DNA of 64,000 bases from JAAYXE01 sp964391195. GTDB lineage: Bacteria; Chloroflexota; Anaerolineae; Anaerolineales; UBA4823. Where the stretch lies: the NCBI GenBank assembly GCA_964391195.1, contig CAYMLG010000015.1, positions 1 through 64,000 on the forward strand. Reading direction: 5' to 3'. Under the pieces are notes generated by a model, which searched no databases, was not told the DNA's origin, and saw only the letters and a program-made list of their open reading frames with translations. Every line of letters starts with the position of its first letter. The first letter of the stretch is position 1. A program made the translations under genes and the position numbers. Positions 1 through 8,277 of the stretch are shown here, one piece after another.

Positions 1-73
1 TGCCCCCAAGGGGATTCGAACCCCTGTTTTGGCCTTGAGAGGGCCACGTCCTGGGCCCCTAGACGATGGGGGC
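1..73 (-). tRNA. tRNA-Glu (anticodon CTC)
   Basis: Read on the minus strand, the 7-bp acceptor stem (GCCCCCA with TGGGGGC), D arm, anticodon arm and T arm (GGTTCGAATCC) all fold. The anticodon loop is CTCTCAA, giving anticodon CTC for glutamate. The discriminator A lies at base 1, so whether CCA is encoded cannot be seen. Confidence 0.95.
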
Positions 74-85
74 GTGAGCGGGCAA

Positions 86-114
86 ATTCTACCATGCTCC
101 CCCGCCCAAGTCAA
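86..114 (-). promoter_or_regulatory. Promoter of tRNA-Glu
   Basis: Read leftward, TTGACT (109-114) and TAGAAT (86-91) are separated by 17 bp. The -10 box ends 12 bp before the mature tRNA 5' end. Each box is one base off the sigma70/sigmaA consensus. Confidence 0.7.
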
Positions 115-238
115 CGCTTTTGCTGAAAAATTTTCACCCACAACTTGCCAGAAAAAGGAATTGTTGTGTAGGGCGCGCCCGACCTCGTCGCCCGCCAATG
201 CCGGCCGGCTGCGCCGTCCACATCCTACACAACATCCA

Positions 239-267
239 TTACTACCAATTGCTGCCCATGCTATAAT
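239..267 (+). promoter_or_regulatory. Putative promoter of the acyl-CoA mutase gene
   Basis: An extended -10 element TGCTATAAT lies at 259-267. The -35 candidate TTACTA (239-244, 17 bp spacing) is poor, so recognition would rest on the extended -10. It is 88 bp upstream of the chosen ATG. The rest of the 74-355 interval holds only this and the tRNA promoter. Confidence 0.5.
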
Positions 268-355
268 TCCGGTGAATGGGGATAAACAAACCAGTTTATG
301 GCAGCCGGCTGCTCTGGCTGCCCGGGGGCTATTCATTCACGCCAAAGGAGCCAGC

Positions 356-2035
356 ATGTACGATCGTCAGAAGCTAGATCAATTGCGCCAGGTAGTGGAA
401 AAGTGGGAGGAGACCACCCTGCAGCAAAATCTCGCCCGCATGCCCGAACGGCGCGACCAGTTTATTACCACCTCTTCGGAGCCGGTCGAGCGCATCTACA
501 CCCCGCTCGACGTCAGCGATCTCGATTATGAGAAAGATTTGGGGCTGCCAGGTGAATACCCTTTCACGCGCGGCATCCACCCCACCATGCACCGCAGCCG
601 CCTGTGGACGATGCGCATGTTCGCCGGTTTCGGCTCTGCAGAAGAAACCAACCTCCGCTTTAAATACCTGCTCGACAAAGGACAGACCGGCCTTTCCATC
701 GCGTTCGACCTGCCCACCCTGATGGGATACGACACCGACGCCCCCCAGGCACTGGGCGAGTTCGGCAAATGCGGGGTCGCCGTTTCTTCACTGAAGGACA
801 TGGAAGTGCTGCTCGACGGCATCCCCATGGAGCAGGTCTCCACCAGCATGACCATCAACTCCCCGGCCGCCATCATTTGGGCCATGTACATCGCCGCCGC
901 CGAAAAGCAGGGAGTGAGCCCCGACCGGCTGCGCGGCACGATCCAGAACGATATTCTGAAGGAGTACATCGCCCAAAAGGAATACATCTTCCCCCCCGAG
1001 CCCTCTATGCGGCTGGTGGTCGATACCATCGAGTACGGGTCTCAACACGTGCCCCAGTGGAACACCATCAGCATTTCCGGCTATCACATCCGCGAAGCCG
1101 GCTCGACCGCAGCCCAAGAGCTGGCCTTCACCCTGGCTGACGGGCTCGAATACGTGCGCTGGGCGCTCGAGCGCGGGCTCGACATCGACGATTTCGCTCC
1201 TCGCCTCTCCTTCTTCTTCAACGCACACAACGACTTCTTCGAAGAGATTACCAAATACCGGGCGGCCCGCCGGATTTGGGCCCGCGAGATGCGGGAGACC
1301 TTCGGCGCAAAGAACCAGCGGTCCTGGCTGATGCGCTTCCACACCCAAACTGCCGGCGTTTCTCTCACCGCCCAACAGCCGGAGAACAACATCGTCCGCG
1401 TCGCCATCCAGGCCCTGGCGGCGGTGCTGGGCGGCACCCAGTCGCTGCACACCAACAGCATGGATGAGGCCCTGGCGCTGCCCTCCGAAGACGCCGTCAC
1501 CATCGCCCTGCGCACCCAGCAGGTGATCGCCGAGGAATCCGGTGTGGTCAACACGATCGACCCATTGGGCGGATCCTTCTTTATCGAGGCCCAAACCAAC
1601 CGCATCGAGGCCCAGGCTTACGACTACTTCCGCCGTATCGAGGAGTTGGGCGGGATGCTGCCCGCCATCGAAAAAGGGTTCTTCCAGAGCGAGATATCCG
1701 ACGCCGCCTATCGCTATCAGCAGGAGATAGACGCCGGGCTGCGCAAGATCGTTGGGGTGAACGCCTACACCGATACCAAACCGGTAAAGATCCCCATCCT
1801 GGAAATGGATCCACAGGGCTACGAGCGACAGGTCAGCCGGCTGGAGCAGGTGCGCGCCACCCGCGACCCGGGGCGATGCGGCCAGGCGCTGGACCGCCTG
1901 CGCATCGCCTGCCAGGGTACGGAAAACACGATGCCTTATATCATGGATGCCGTGCGCGCCTATGCCACGCTGGGTGAGATCGTCGGCGTGATGAAAGAAG
2001 TCTTTGGTGTCTACGAAGAGCCGACCTGGATTTAG
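356..2035 (+). CDS. B12-dependent acyl-CoA mutase large subunit, isobutyryl-CoA mutase type
   Basis: This is the TIM-barrel subunit (559 aa) of a two-subunit coenzyme-B12 acyl-CoA mutase. The ATG at 356 is chosen because AAAGGAG lies 5 nt upstream; the frame stays open further upstream but has no such signal. Family motifs are intact: WTMR at 84-87, SMTIN near 164, GTIQNDILKEY near 194-204 and SGYH (the catalytic-site His). The two residues that set substrate choice, Tyr89 and Arg207 in propionibacterial methylmalonyl-CoA mutase, are Phe89 and Gln207 here, the pair known from isobutyryl-CoA mutase (Phe80/Gln198). I therefore infer interconversion of isobutyryl- and butyryl-CoA, or a related non-carboxylated substrate, rather than methylmalonyl-CoA. 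The B12-binding subunit and the MeaB chaperone are encoded 14 kb away on the other strand. Family membership is certain; the substrate is inferred. Confidence 0.9.
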   Translation: MYDRQKLDQLRQVVEKWEETTLQQNLARMPERRDQFITTSSEPVERIYTPLDVSDLDYEKDLGLPGEYPFTRGIHPTMHRSRLWTMRMFAGFGSAEETNLRFKYLLDKGQTGLSIAFDLPTLMGYDTDAPQALGEFGKCGVAVSSLKDMEVLLDGIPMEQVSTSMTINSPAAIIWAMYIAAAEKQGVSPDRLRGTIQNDILKEYIAQKEYIFPPEPSMRLVVDTIEYGSQHVPQWNTISISGYHIREAGSTAAQELAFTLADGLEYVRWALERGLDIDDFAPRLSFFFNAHNDFFEEITKYRAARRIWAREMRETFGAKNQRSWLMRFHTQTAGVSLTAQQPENNIVRVAIQALAAVLGGTQSLHTNSMDEALALPSEDAVTIALRTQQVIAEESGVVNTIDPLGGSFFIEAQTNRIEAQAYDYFRRIEELGGMLPAIEKGFFQSEISDAAYRYQQEIDAGLRKIVGVNAYTDTKPVKIPILEMDPQGYERQVSRLEQVRATRDPGRCGQALDRLRIACQGTENTMPYIMDAVRAYATLGEIVGVMKEVFGVYEEPTWI

Positions 2036-2054
2036 CGCTTCCCATCCCCCGGAT

Positions 2055-2091
2055 AAAACTGCCCCGAATCGCGGCGATTCGGGGCAGTTTT
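2055..2091 (+). terminator. Intrinsic terminator after the mutase gene
   Basis: A perfect 16-bp stem (2055-2070 with 2076-2091) has a GCGGC loop. The right arm ends in TTTT and an AT-rich stretch follows. It starts 19 bp after the stop codon. Confidence 0.85.
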
Positions 2092-2268
2092 ATTATCACT
2101 CGACTGGCGGAATTATTGCAGGAGCGGGTAATGGCCTGGCGAGAATCGGGTAAAATAGGACGGAACTTTACCCCATAAAGCTCTAACCATGCGATCATCG
2201 AGTTGCCGGCGTATTCTGCTGCCCTCGGAATTCGCCGGTGACCTGAAATACTCTCTGGAGGCTTTACT

Positions 2269-3474
2269 ATGGCAAATGTAAATAAGATCAAAGGCTGTAT
2301 TGGTATTCTCACCGGCGGCGGCGATGTCCCCGGTCTGAATCCGGCAATCCGTGCGGTGACCTTCCGCGCTCTGCGCGAAGGCTACCAGGTCATCGGCCTG
2401 CGCCGCGGTTGGGCTGGTATTATGGAATTGATCCGGGACAAAGACGCGGATAACAGCAATAATTTTCAGTTTCTCACCGAGGAGATCGTCAACCGCGCCG
2501 GGCGGACAGGGGGCACTTTTCTCCACACCTCGCGCACCCGTCCCAGTCACGTAAAAAAGAACGCAGTACCCGAACATTTAAAAGACACTTACACCGCCGA
2601 CCTCAACGACCTCACCGAAGAGGTGATCAAAAACCTGGAATGGCTGGGGATCGACTACCTGATCCCCATTGGCGGCGACGATACCCTCAGCTATGGCGTC
2701 CGCCTCTACCAGGAAGGCCTGCGGGTTGTCGCCATCCCCAAAACCATGGATAACGACGTACCCGGCACAGACTACTGCATCGGGTTCAGCACCTGTGTCA
2801 CCCGCACCATCGAGCTGACCAACAGCTTGCGCACTTCGGCCGGCTCGCACGAACGCATCATGGTGCTCGAAGTTTTCGGGCGCTATGCCGGCTTCACTGC
2901 CCTGCTCCCCACCATGGCCGGGGCCGCCAACCGCTGTGTGATCCCCGAATACAAATTCGACATCGACCACCTCACCGAACTGCTGGTCTTCGACCGCAAC
3001 AAAAACCCATCCCGCTATTCGATCGCTCTCGTCTCCGAAGGCGCTATGTTCACCGGGGGCGAGATGGTCTTCCAGGATAAGACCACCGACGCTTACGGCC
3101 ACGCCAAGTTGGGCGGCATCGGCGACCTGGTCTCTTCTCGCATCCAGGAGCTCTCTTCCAAATACAATAACGGCAAGACCATCAACATCATTAACCAGAA
3201 GTTGGGCTACATGGTGCGCGGCGGGGACCCGGACTCGATCGACTCAATCGTCCCCATGGCTTTCGGCAACCTGGCCCTGGACTTGATCCTCAACCGCATC
3301 CACGGACGCCTGGTCGTGCTGAAGAACGGGCGGTATGATAATGTGCCGATCGAAGTGGTCACCAGTTCGAAGAAGCACGTGGATGTCAATAAGCACTACA
3401 ACACCGACCGCCTGCGCCCGAAGTACGAGAGCTTCGAAATGAAGCCGCTCTTCATCATGACCAGCGAAGGTTAA
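2269..3474 (+). CDS. pfp: 6-phosphofructokinase, PPi-dependent type
   Basis: A 401-aa phosphofructokinase, acting on fructose 6-phosphate in cytoplasmic glycolysis. The N-terminal GGGDVPGLN loop (17-24) and the catalytic PKTMDND block (157-163) are clear. The phosphoryl-donor pocket reads GGDDT at 135-139, with Asp138 where ATP-dependent enzymes have Gly, and Lys158 where they have Gly. In this family the Asp/Lys pair marks pyrophosphate-dependent enzymes, so I predict a reversible PPi-using PFK; a few members with this pair may use ATP. TGGAGG (2256-2261) precedes the ATG. It is a single gene with terminator-like hairpins downstream. The 2092-2268 gap holds no other gene. Confidence 0.9.
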   Translation: MANVNKIKGCIGILTGGGDVPGLNPAIRAVTFRALREGYQVIGLRRGWAGIMELIRDKDADNSNNFQFLTEEIVNRAGRTGGTFLHTSRTRPSHVKKNAVPEHLKDTYTADLNDLTEEVIKNLEWLGIDYLIPIGGDDTLSYGVRLYQEGLRVVAIPKTMDNDVPGTDYCIGFSTCVTRTIELTNSLRTSAGSHERIMVLEVFGRYAGFTALLPTMAGAANRCVIPEYKFDIDHLTELLVFDRNKNPSRYSIALVSEGAMFTGGEMVFQDKTTDAYGHAKLGGIGDLVSSRIQELSSKYNNGKTINIINQKLGYMVRGGDPDSIDSIVPMAFGNLALDLILNRIHGRLVVLKNGRYDNVPIEVVTSSKKHVDVNKHYNTDRLRPKYESFEMKPLFIMTSEG

Positions 3475-3511
3475 CAGTGGCCAGGAGCGCTATCGGCTAG
3501 CAGCCGGTTAA

Positions 3512-3562
3512 ACGACCAGGAGGGATGGGTGTGATTGTGTTTCACCCATCCCTCCTGGTCGT
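3512..3562. repeat. 20-bp perfect inverted repeat between convergent genes
   Basis: The arms 3512-3531 and 3543-3562 are perfect complements with an 11-nt loop. There is no T-tract on either side. It sits between the convergent pfp and dnaE genes and may act as a transcript end or RNA stabiliser. Confidence 0.7.
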
Positions 3563-3601
3563 CTCGGCACTGTGTGCCGGCCAATTTCGTCATTGATGAA
3601 T

Positions 3602-3660
3602 GTAGTTTTGGGATGGGAGCGGCTGCGCCGCCCCCATCCCAAAACTACAACTCTTTTTTT
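3602..3660 (+). terminator. Terminator between pfp and dnaE
   Basis: The stem GTAGTTTTGGGATGGG (3602-3617) pairs with 3633-3648. An inner GCGGC/GCCGC stem closes on a TGC loop with one A/C mismatch. A run of seven T follows at 3654-3660, so it suits rightward transcripts. Its arms resemble those of the hairpin at 41413-41457. Confidence 0.75.
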
Positions 3661-3695
3661 CTGACAAGTTGTACGAGTACACTTCGGCCTTCATT

Positions 3696-6600
3696 TCACT
3701 GGAAAGTGATCGGTTCCACCTTTACGTAGTCCGCCCCGACGAGGGAGGTGAGCCGTTGGAGCAGTTCCGGGCATACCCCGGCGGTGTAGTTCGGGAACTC
3801 GAGCAGATAGCCCCGACCTCGTTCGAATACGTGAAATGCGAACCGGTCCTTGCCCGGATAACTGGTGATGATGCCGTGGATCCGCCGCAGCCTGAGCACA
3901 TCCCGCGTCTTATCTCCGGTTGAACGCAGCACCACCGTCAGCATGTATACCGCATCACCCTCGCCGGCATCCGCCGTGGGGGAGACCAGGTATGGAGCGG
4001 CTGTTTTGAGGGCCGGATCGGTGTCCGCTACCTGCGGCGGGACCGTTTCAAGCCGGGCCGGGCGAGGCGGAGCGAGCGGTGAGGGATAAGCCTGCTGCAT
4101 CTCAAGGCTGGTCAGCAGCGTTTGCTCGAGTGTCTCCTCCGGCAGCGGCTGTTCCTCCATCTTCATCGCGGGACGGGCCGCTTCGGCAACAGCCAAATCT
4201 TCCTCCGCGCGCGGGGCGGGGCGCGCTTCTACCGCTTCACCCACCTGGGGCTCCACCGTCTGCCGGACCGGTGCAGGGGGCCGGGCCGCTTCCCGGTGGA
4301 GCGGCTCGTTCTGGGGGCCTATAACCCGGCCTAGTCCTGGCAGCTCCCAATCGGGAGGGAACGCTTCTGGCGGGGGCGGCATATCATCGAAGCCGATCGG
4401 ACCCTCCTCCAGAATCTCATCCTCATCCCCGGCAATCAACTCAGGCGGTTCGACAGGAGGCGGCATCACCGCTCCCACTTTTGGCGCGGCCTCGCTCACC
4501 GTCCGGTTCTGTGGCGGAGGCGCTTCCCGGCCCGGATTTGTCCCCGACTGGGGACCGGACGGCCTTTTCACCTGGTCATCCAGGCTGGTGACCACATTGA
4601 ACTCGGTCGAAATCGTGTCCACCAGGATCTTGGGCTCCGCTCCGCTGTTGTCCACCCGCCCCTCAACCAGGATGATGCGGTCCACTTCCACCAACTCAGC
4701 ATACTTACTCCAGGCGCTCGGGAAAATGACCAGCTCGATTTTCCCCTGCAGATCCTCGATGCTGGCAAAACCCATCGGTTTGCCGGCTTTACTCTGGTGA
4801 TGCTGCACCCGGGTGATAATCCCGGCCACCCGCACCCGGTCGTTTGGCCCTGCGTCGGCCAGTTGGGCGGAGAAGTGCGAGACCGCCGCATCTAACACAT
4901 CCATGACAGGGCTGAGCGGGTGATCCGATACGTACAGGCCGATCAGTTCCCGCTCCCAGTTCAGCACTTCGCGCCGGCTGACATCCGAGTTGACCGGGGG
5001 TAAAGTGATCTCATCCACCACCCCGGTGGCCTCTCCGAACAGGCTCATCTGGCCCACATCCGCCGCCCGGAAATGCGCGGTGCTCACCGACATGATCCGG
5101 TCCAACGCCTCGATCACCGCCAGCCGCGGGCCAAAGCAATCCAGCGCGCCGACCCGAATCAAACTCTCCAGCGCCCGTTTGCCCACCTGACGCAGATCCA
5201 CCCGCCGGGCGAAATCGTTCAGACTGGTGAAAGGTTTGCCGCCCCGGGCTTTAAGGATCGCCTCGACCGGCCCCTGCCCGACATTCTTCACGGCCCCAAG
5301 CCCGAAACGGATAACGGAGACTTTGCCTTTTTCGCCTTCCCGGTCCTCGATGGCGAAGTCATACCCGCTGGCATTGATATCCGGCGGTTCCACCAGGATC
5401 CCCATGCGGCGGCAGTCGGCCACATACAGCGCCACCTTTGCCGTGTCGTTCTTGTTGACCGACAGAACCGCCGTCATGTACTCGACCGGGTAATGGGCCT
5501 TCAGGTACGCCGTCTGCACCGAGATCACGCCATAATCTACGGCGTGGCTTTTGTTGAACCCGTACCGGGCGAACTCCTCCCAGTCGGAGAAGATCGCCGC
5601 CGCAGTTTCCTCCGAAATACCGTTTTTCACCGCCCCGTTGATGAACTTCTGGCGGTGTTTGTGCAGCTTTTCCGCCATCTTCTTGGCGATTGCCTTGCGC
5701 AGATCATCGGCCTCCGAGGCTGTATACCCGGCCAGTTGCATCGCGGCGAACATCAACTGCTCCTGGTAAACCGGGTAGCCGTAGGTCTCTTTGAAGATCG
5801 GCTCGAGCATCGGGTGGCGGTACTCCACCTCTTCTTCGCCGTGCATGCGACGGATATACCCGGGGATGAAATCCATCGGCCCCGGCCGGAACAGCGCTAC
5901 CATGGCGATCACATTCGCCAGCTCACGCGGCTTCATCTGCATCAGATAGCGCCTCATCCCCGAGCCTTCAACCTGGAACACGCCTGCGGTTTCCCCTCGC
6001 CCCAGGAGCTCGTAGGTAGCCGGATCATCGGTGGGGATGTTGTTGAGGTTGTAGTCCTTCCCGTGCCGCTCGCGGATGAGGTCACAGGCCCGGGCCATGA
6101 TCGTCAATGTGGCCAGGCCAAGGAAGTCGACTTTGAGCAGCCCTAACGACTCCAAAATCGACATTTCGAACTGGGTCACGGTCTTGACCGGCGACTCAGA
6201 GGCGGCGCTGCCCGTCGGGCGGTGGAGAGGGATGTACTCGATCACCGGTTTATCGGTGATGATCACTCCGGCGGCGTGGGTGCCTGCATTGCGCACCACC
6301 CCTTCTACGTGTTTAGCCGTGTCGATCAATTCACGCAGGGTGGGCGATTCCTGGTAAAGCTGTTTAATCTCGGTGATCTCTTCCAGCGCTTGTTGCAGCG
6401 TCACCGGCTTGCCGGGGATATTCGGCACCAGTTTGGCCACTTTATCGACTTCCGGGAGGGGGATATCCATCACCCGGCCCACGTCGCGGATCGCGGCCCG
6501 GGCGCCCAGGGTACCGAAGGTGATAATCTGGGCGACTTTATCATCGCCGTACTTGCGGGCGGTGTACTCCATCATTTCGGCCCGGCGGTCATCCCGGAAG

Positions 6601-7799
6601 TCCAGGTCGATGTCCGGCATCGACACCCGCCCGGGGTTCAGGAACCGCTCGAAAATCAGGCCGTGTTCGATCGGGTCTACCAGGGTGATATCCAGCGTGT
6701 AGGCCACAATTGAGCCCGCCGCCGAACCACGGGCGTTGTACCAGATCCCCTGCTCGCGCGCGTAGCGGCACAAATCCCACACGATCAGGAAGTAAGCATC
6801 GAACCCCATCTGGTGGATGACGCCCAACTCGTAATCCAGGCGCTTGCGGACGATCTCGTCCCTGGCCCGCTCCCCGTAACGCCGCTCCAGGCCGATTTCA
6901 CACAGCTCGCGCAGATAGGTTTCCGCCGTGTACCCCTCCGGCACTGGAAAATGCGGCAGGTGATACCCCTTGAAGCTCAGGTCGATGTTGCAGCGCTCGG
7001 CGATCAACAAGGTATTGCTCAGCGCTTCGGGGATCTCCGCGAAAAGCCGCCGCATCTCCTCAGGGCTGCGAAGGTAGTACGAATTGTCCGTCATTCGCAT
7101 CCGGTTCGGATCGGTGAGCAGGCAGCCGGTCTGGATGGCGAGCATGATATCCTGCAGCCGGGCATCTTCCTTGTCGATGTAGTGCACGTCGTTTGTGGCG
7201 ACAAACCTGGCGTCATATCGCCGCCCGAGGGCGATCAGATTCTTGTTGATTTCCTCCAGCTCTTTAATCTCGTGCGATTGCAGCTCTAAAAAGAAACGAT
7301 CGCCGAATACCTCGTAGTACCAGTCAAGCTGCTTGCGCGCGCCCTCCATATCCCCCTGCTGGATCATGCGCGGCACCTCGGCCGACATACAACCCGATGT
7401 GCAGATGATCCCCTCTGCGTGTTGGGATAGGAAATCGTGATCGACGCGCGGGTAGTAATAAAAGCCATCCAACTGCGCCGCGCTGGCGATCTTTAGTAAA
7501 TTCTGGTAACCGGTCTGGTTCTCTGCCAGCAGCAGCAGGTGCGTCGATTTTTTATCGAACTGCGGGTCCCGGGAGCTCATCCCTCGCGCCGCCAGGTAGG
7601 CCTCCACCCCAATGATCGGCTTAACCCCCGCGGCGGTGGCGGCGTTGTAAAAATCAATGACACCAAACATGGTGCCATGATCGGTCAACGCGATCGCCGG
7701 CATATTCATCTCTTTGGCGCGCTTCACCAGCTTCTTGATATTGCTCAGGCCATCGAGCAGTGAGTATTCGGAATGAACGTGGAGGTGGACAAAGGACAT
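3696..7799 (-). CDS. dnaE: DNA polymerase III alpha subunit
   Basis: The replicative polymerase subunit (1,367 aa) starts at the ATG at 7799, where the canonical PHP-domain opening (FVHLHVHSEYSLLDG) begins. The open frame extends 46 codons further but adds nothing recognisable. The PHP metal motifs look intact, so intrinsic 3'-5' exonuclease activity is possible. The polymerase aspartates are in PDIDLDF. A beta-clamp peptide QMSLFG is at residues 917-922 (5034-5051), followed by an OB-fold. Unusually, a Pro/Glu/Ala-rich segment of about 205 residues (roughly 1075-1280) then separates the OB-fold from a compact C-terminal domain of about 85 residues. Typical DnaE1 is near 1,160 aa, so the linker accounts for the extra length. 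Confidence 0.95.
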   Translation of the reverse strand: MSFVHLHVHSEYSLLDGLSNIKKLVKRAKEMNMPAIALTDHGTMFGVIDFYNAATAAGVKPIIGVEAYLAARGMSSRDPQFDKKSTHLLLLAENQTGYQNLLKIASAAQLDGFYYYPRVDHDFLSQHAEGIICTSGCMSAEVPRMIQQGDMEGARKQLDWYYEVFGDRFFLELQSHEIKELEEINKNLIALGRRYDARFVATNDVHYIDKEDARLQDIMLAIQTGCLLTDPNRMRMTDNSYYLRSPEEMRRLFAEIPEALSNTLLIAERCNIDLSFKGYHLPHFPVPEGYTAETYLRELCEIGLERRYGERARDEIVRKRLDYELGVIHQMGFDAYFLIVWDLCRYAREQGIWYNARGSAAGSIVAYTLDITLVDPIEHGLIFERFLNPGRVSMPDIDLDFRDDRRAEMMEYTARKYGDDKVAQIITFGTLGARAAIRDVGRVMDIPLPEVDKVAKLVPNIPGKPVTLQQALEEITEIKQLYQESPTLRELIDTAKHVEGVVRNAGTHAAGVIITDKPVIEYIPLHRPTGSAASESPVKTVTQFEMSILESLGLLKVDFLGLATLTIMARACDLIRERHGKDYNLNNIPTDDPATYELLGRGETAGVFQVEGSGMRRYLMQMKPRELANVIAMVALFRPGPMDFIPGYIRRMHGEEEVEYRHPMLEPIFKETYGYPVYQEQLMFAAMQLAGYTASEADDLRKAIAKKMAEKLHKHRQKFINGAVKNGISEETAAAIFSDWEEFARYGFNKSHAVDYGVISVQTAYLKAHYPVEYMTAVLSVNKNDTAKVALYVADCRRMGILVEPPDINASGYDFAIEDREGEKGKVSVIRFGLGAVKNVGQGPVEAILKARGGKPFTSLNDFARRVDLRQVGKRALESLIRVGALDCFGPRLAVIEALDRIMSVSTAHFRAADVGQMSLFGEATGVVDEITLPPVNSDVSRREVLNWERELIGLYVSDHPLSPVMDVLDAAVSHFSAQLADAGPNDRVRVAGIITRVQHHQSKAGKPMGFASIEDLQGKIELVIFPSAWSKYAELVEVDRIILVEGRVDNSGAEPKILVDTISTEFNVVTSLDDQVKRPSGPQSGTNPGREAPPPQNRTVSEAAPKVGAVMPPPVEPPELIAGDEDEILEEGPIGFDDMPPPPEAFPPDWELPGLGRVIGPQNEPLHREAARPPAPVRQTVEPQVGEAVEARPAPRAEEDLAVAEAARPAMKMEEQPLPEETLEQTLLTSLEMQQAYPSPLAPPRPARLETVPPQVADTDPALKTAAPYLVSPTADAGEGDAVYMLTVVLRSTGDKTRDVLRLRRIHGIITSYPGKDRFAFHVFERGRGYLLEFPNYTAGVCPELLQRLTSLVGADYVKVEPITFQ

Positions 7800-8277
7800 G
7801 AGGGAGCTTCCCGATTTCTTGATACGATGACGAATATAACGACCAGCCCTGGAAAGATTATAGCATGCCCAATCCGGGCCCTTACCGACGCTTTGCTTAA
7901 AATATTGGGCTGCTAATGTAAAAGAATTCACTGACAACGGATTTGACCACGGATTTCACGGATTGGACACTCTCCGCCGTGCGCCCCAAGGGCATCTGCG
8001 GCGTCCGTGGCCAGGCACGTTGCGCGGCGGGGTCGTAAATTACGCGAAACCGCAAACCCCACGCCGTGCCCTCTCACCGCCAACGGCTCCTCATTTCGAA
8101 ATTCGCAATCCGAAATTCCCCTTTTCGCCTTTCACTTTTCGCTTTTCCCAGCTTATCTTAGTCTTATCTCCCTATGCTATAATCGCAGCCGTAACCACGT
8201 CAATGGCGAACCGGACACCGGCTGAATACCATAGATTGGGTATCGGAAGCCACGTGGGAACCGGAAGATGAGGAATT
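7800..8277. other. Divergent intergenic region between dnaE and secA
   Basis: This 478-bp stretch separates the divergent dnaE and secA genes. It is less GC-rich near 8090-8190 and contains an extended -10 for secA. I see no other gene, RNA or repeat in it. Confidence 0.6.
8175..8183 (+). promoter_or_regulatory. Extended -10 promoter element of secA
   Basis: TGCTATAAT matches the extended -10 consensus and is identical to the element upstream of the mutase gene. No good -35 is visible (ATCTTA at 17 bp). It lies 95 bp upstream of the secA ATG. Confidence 0.5.
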
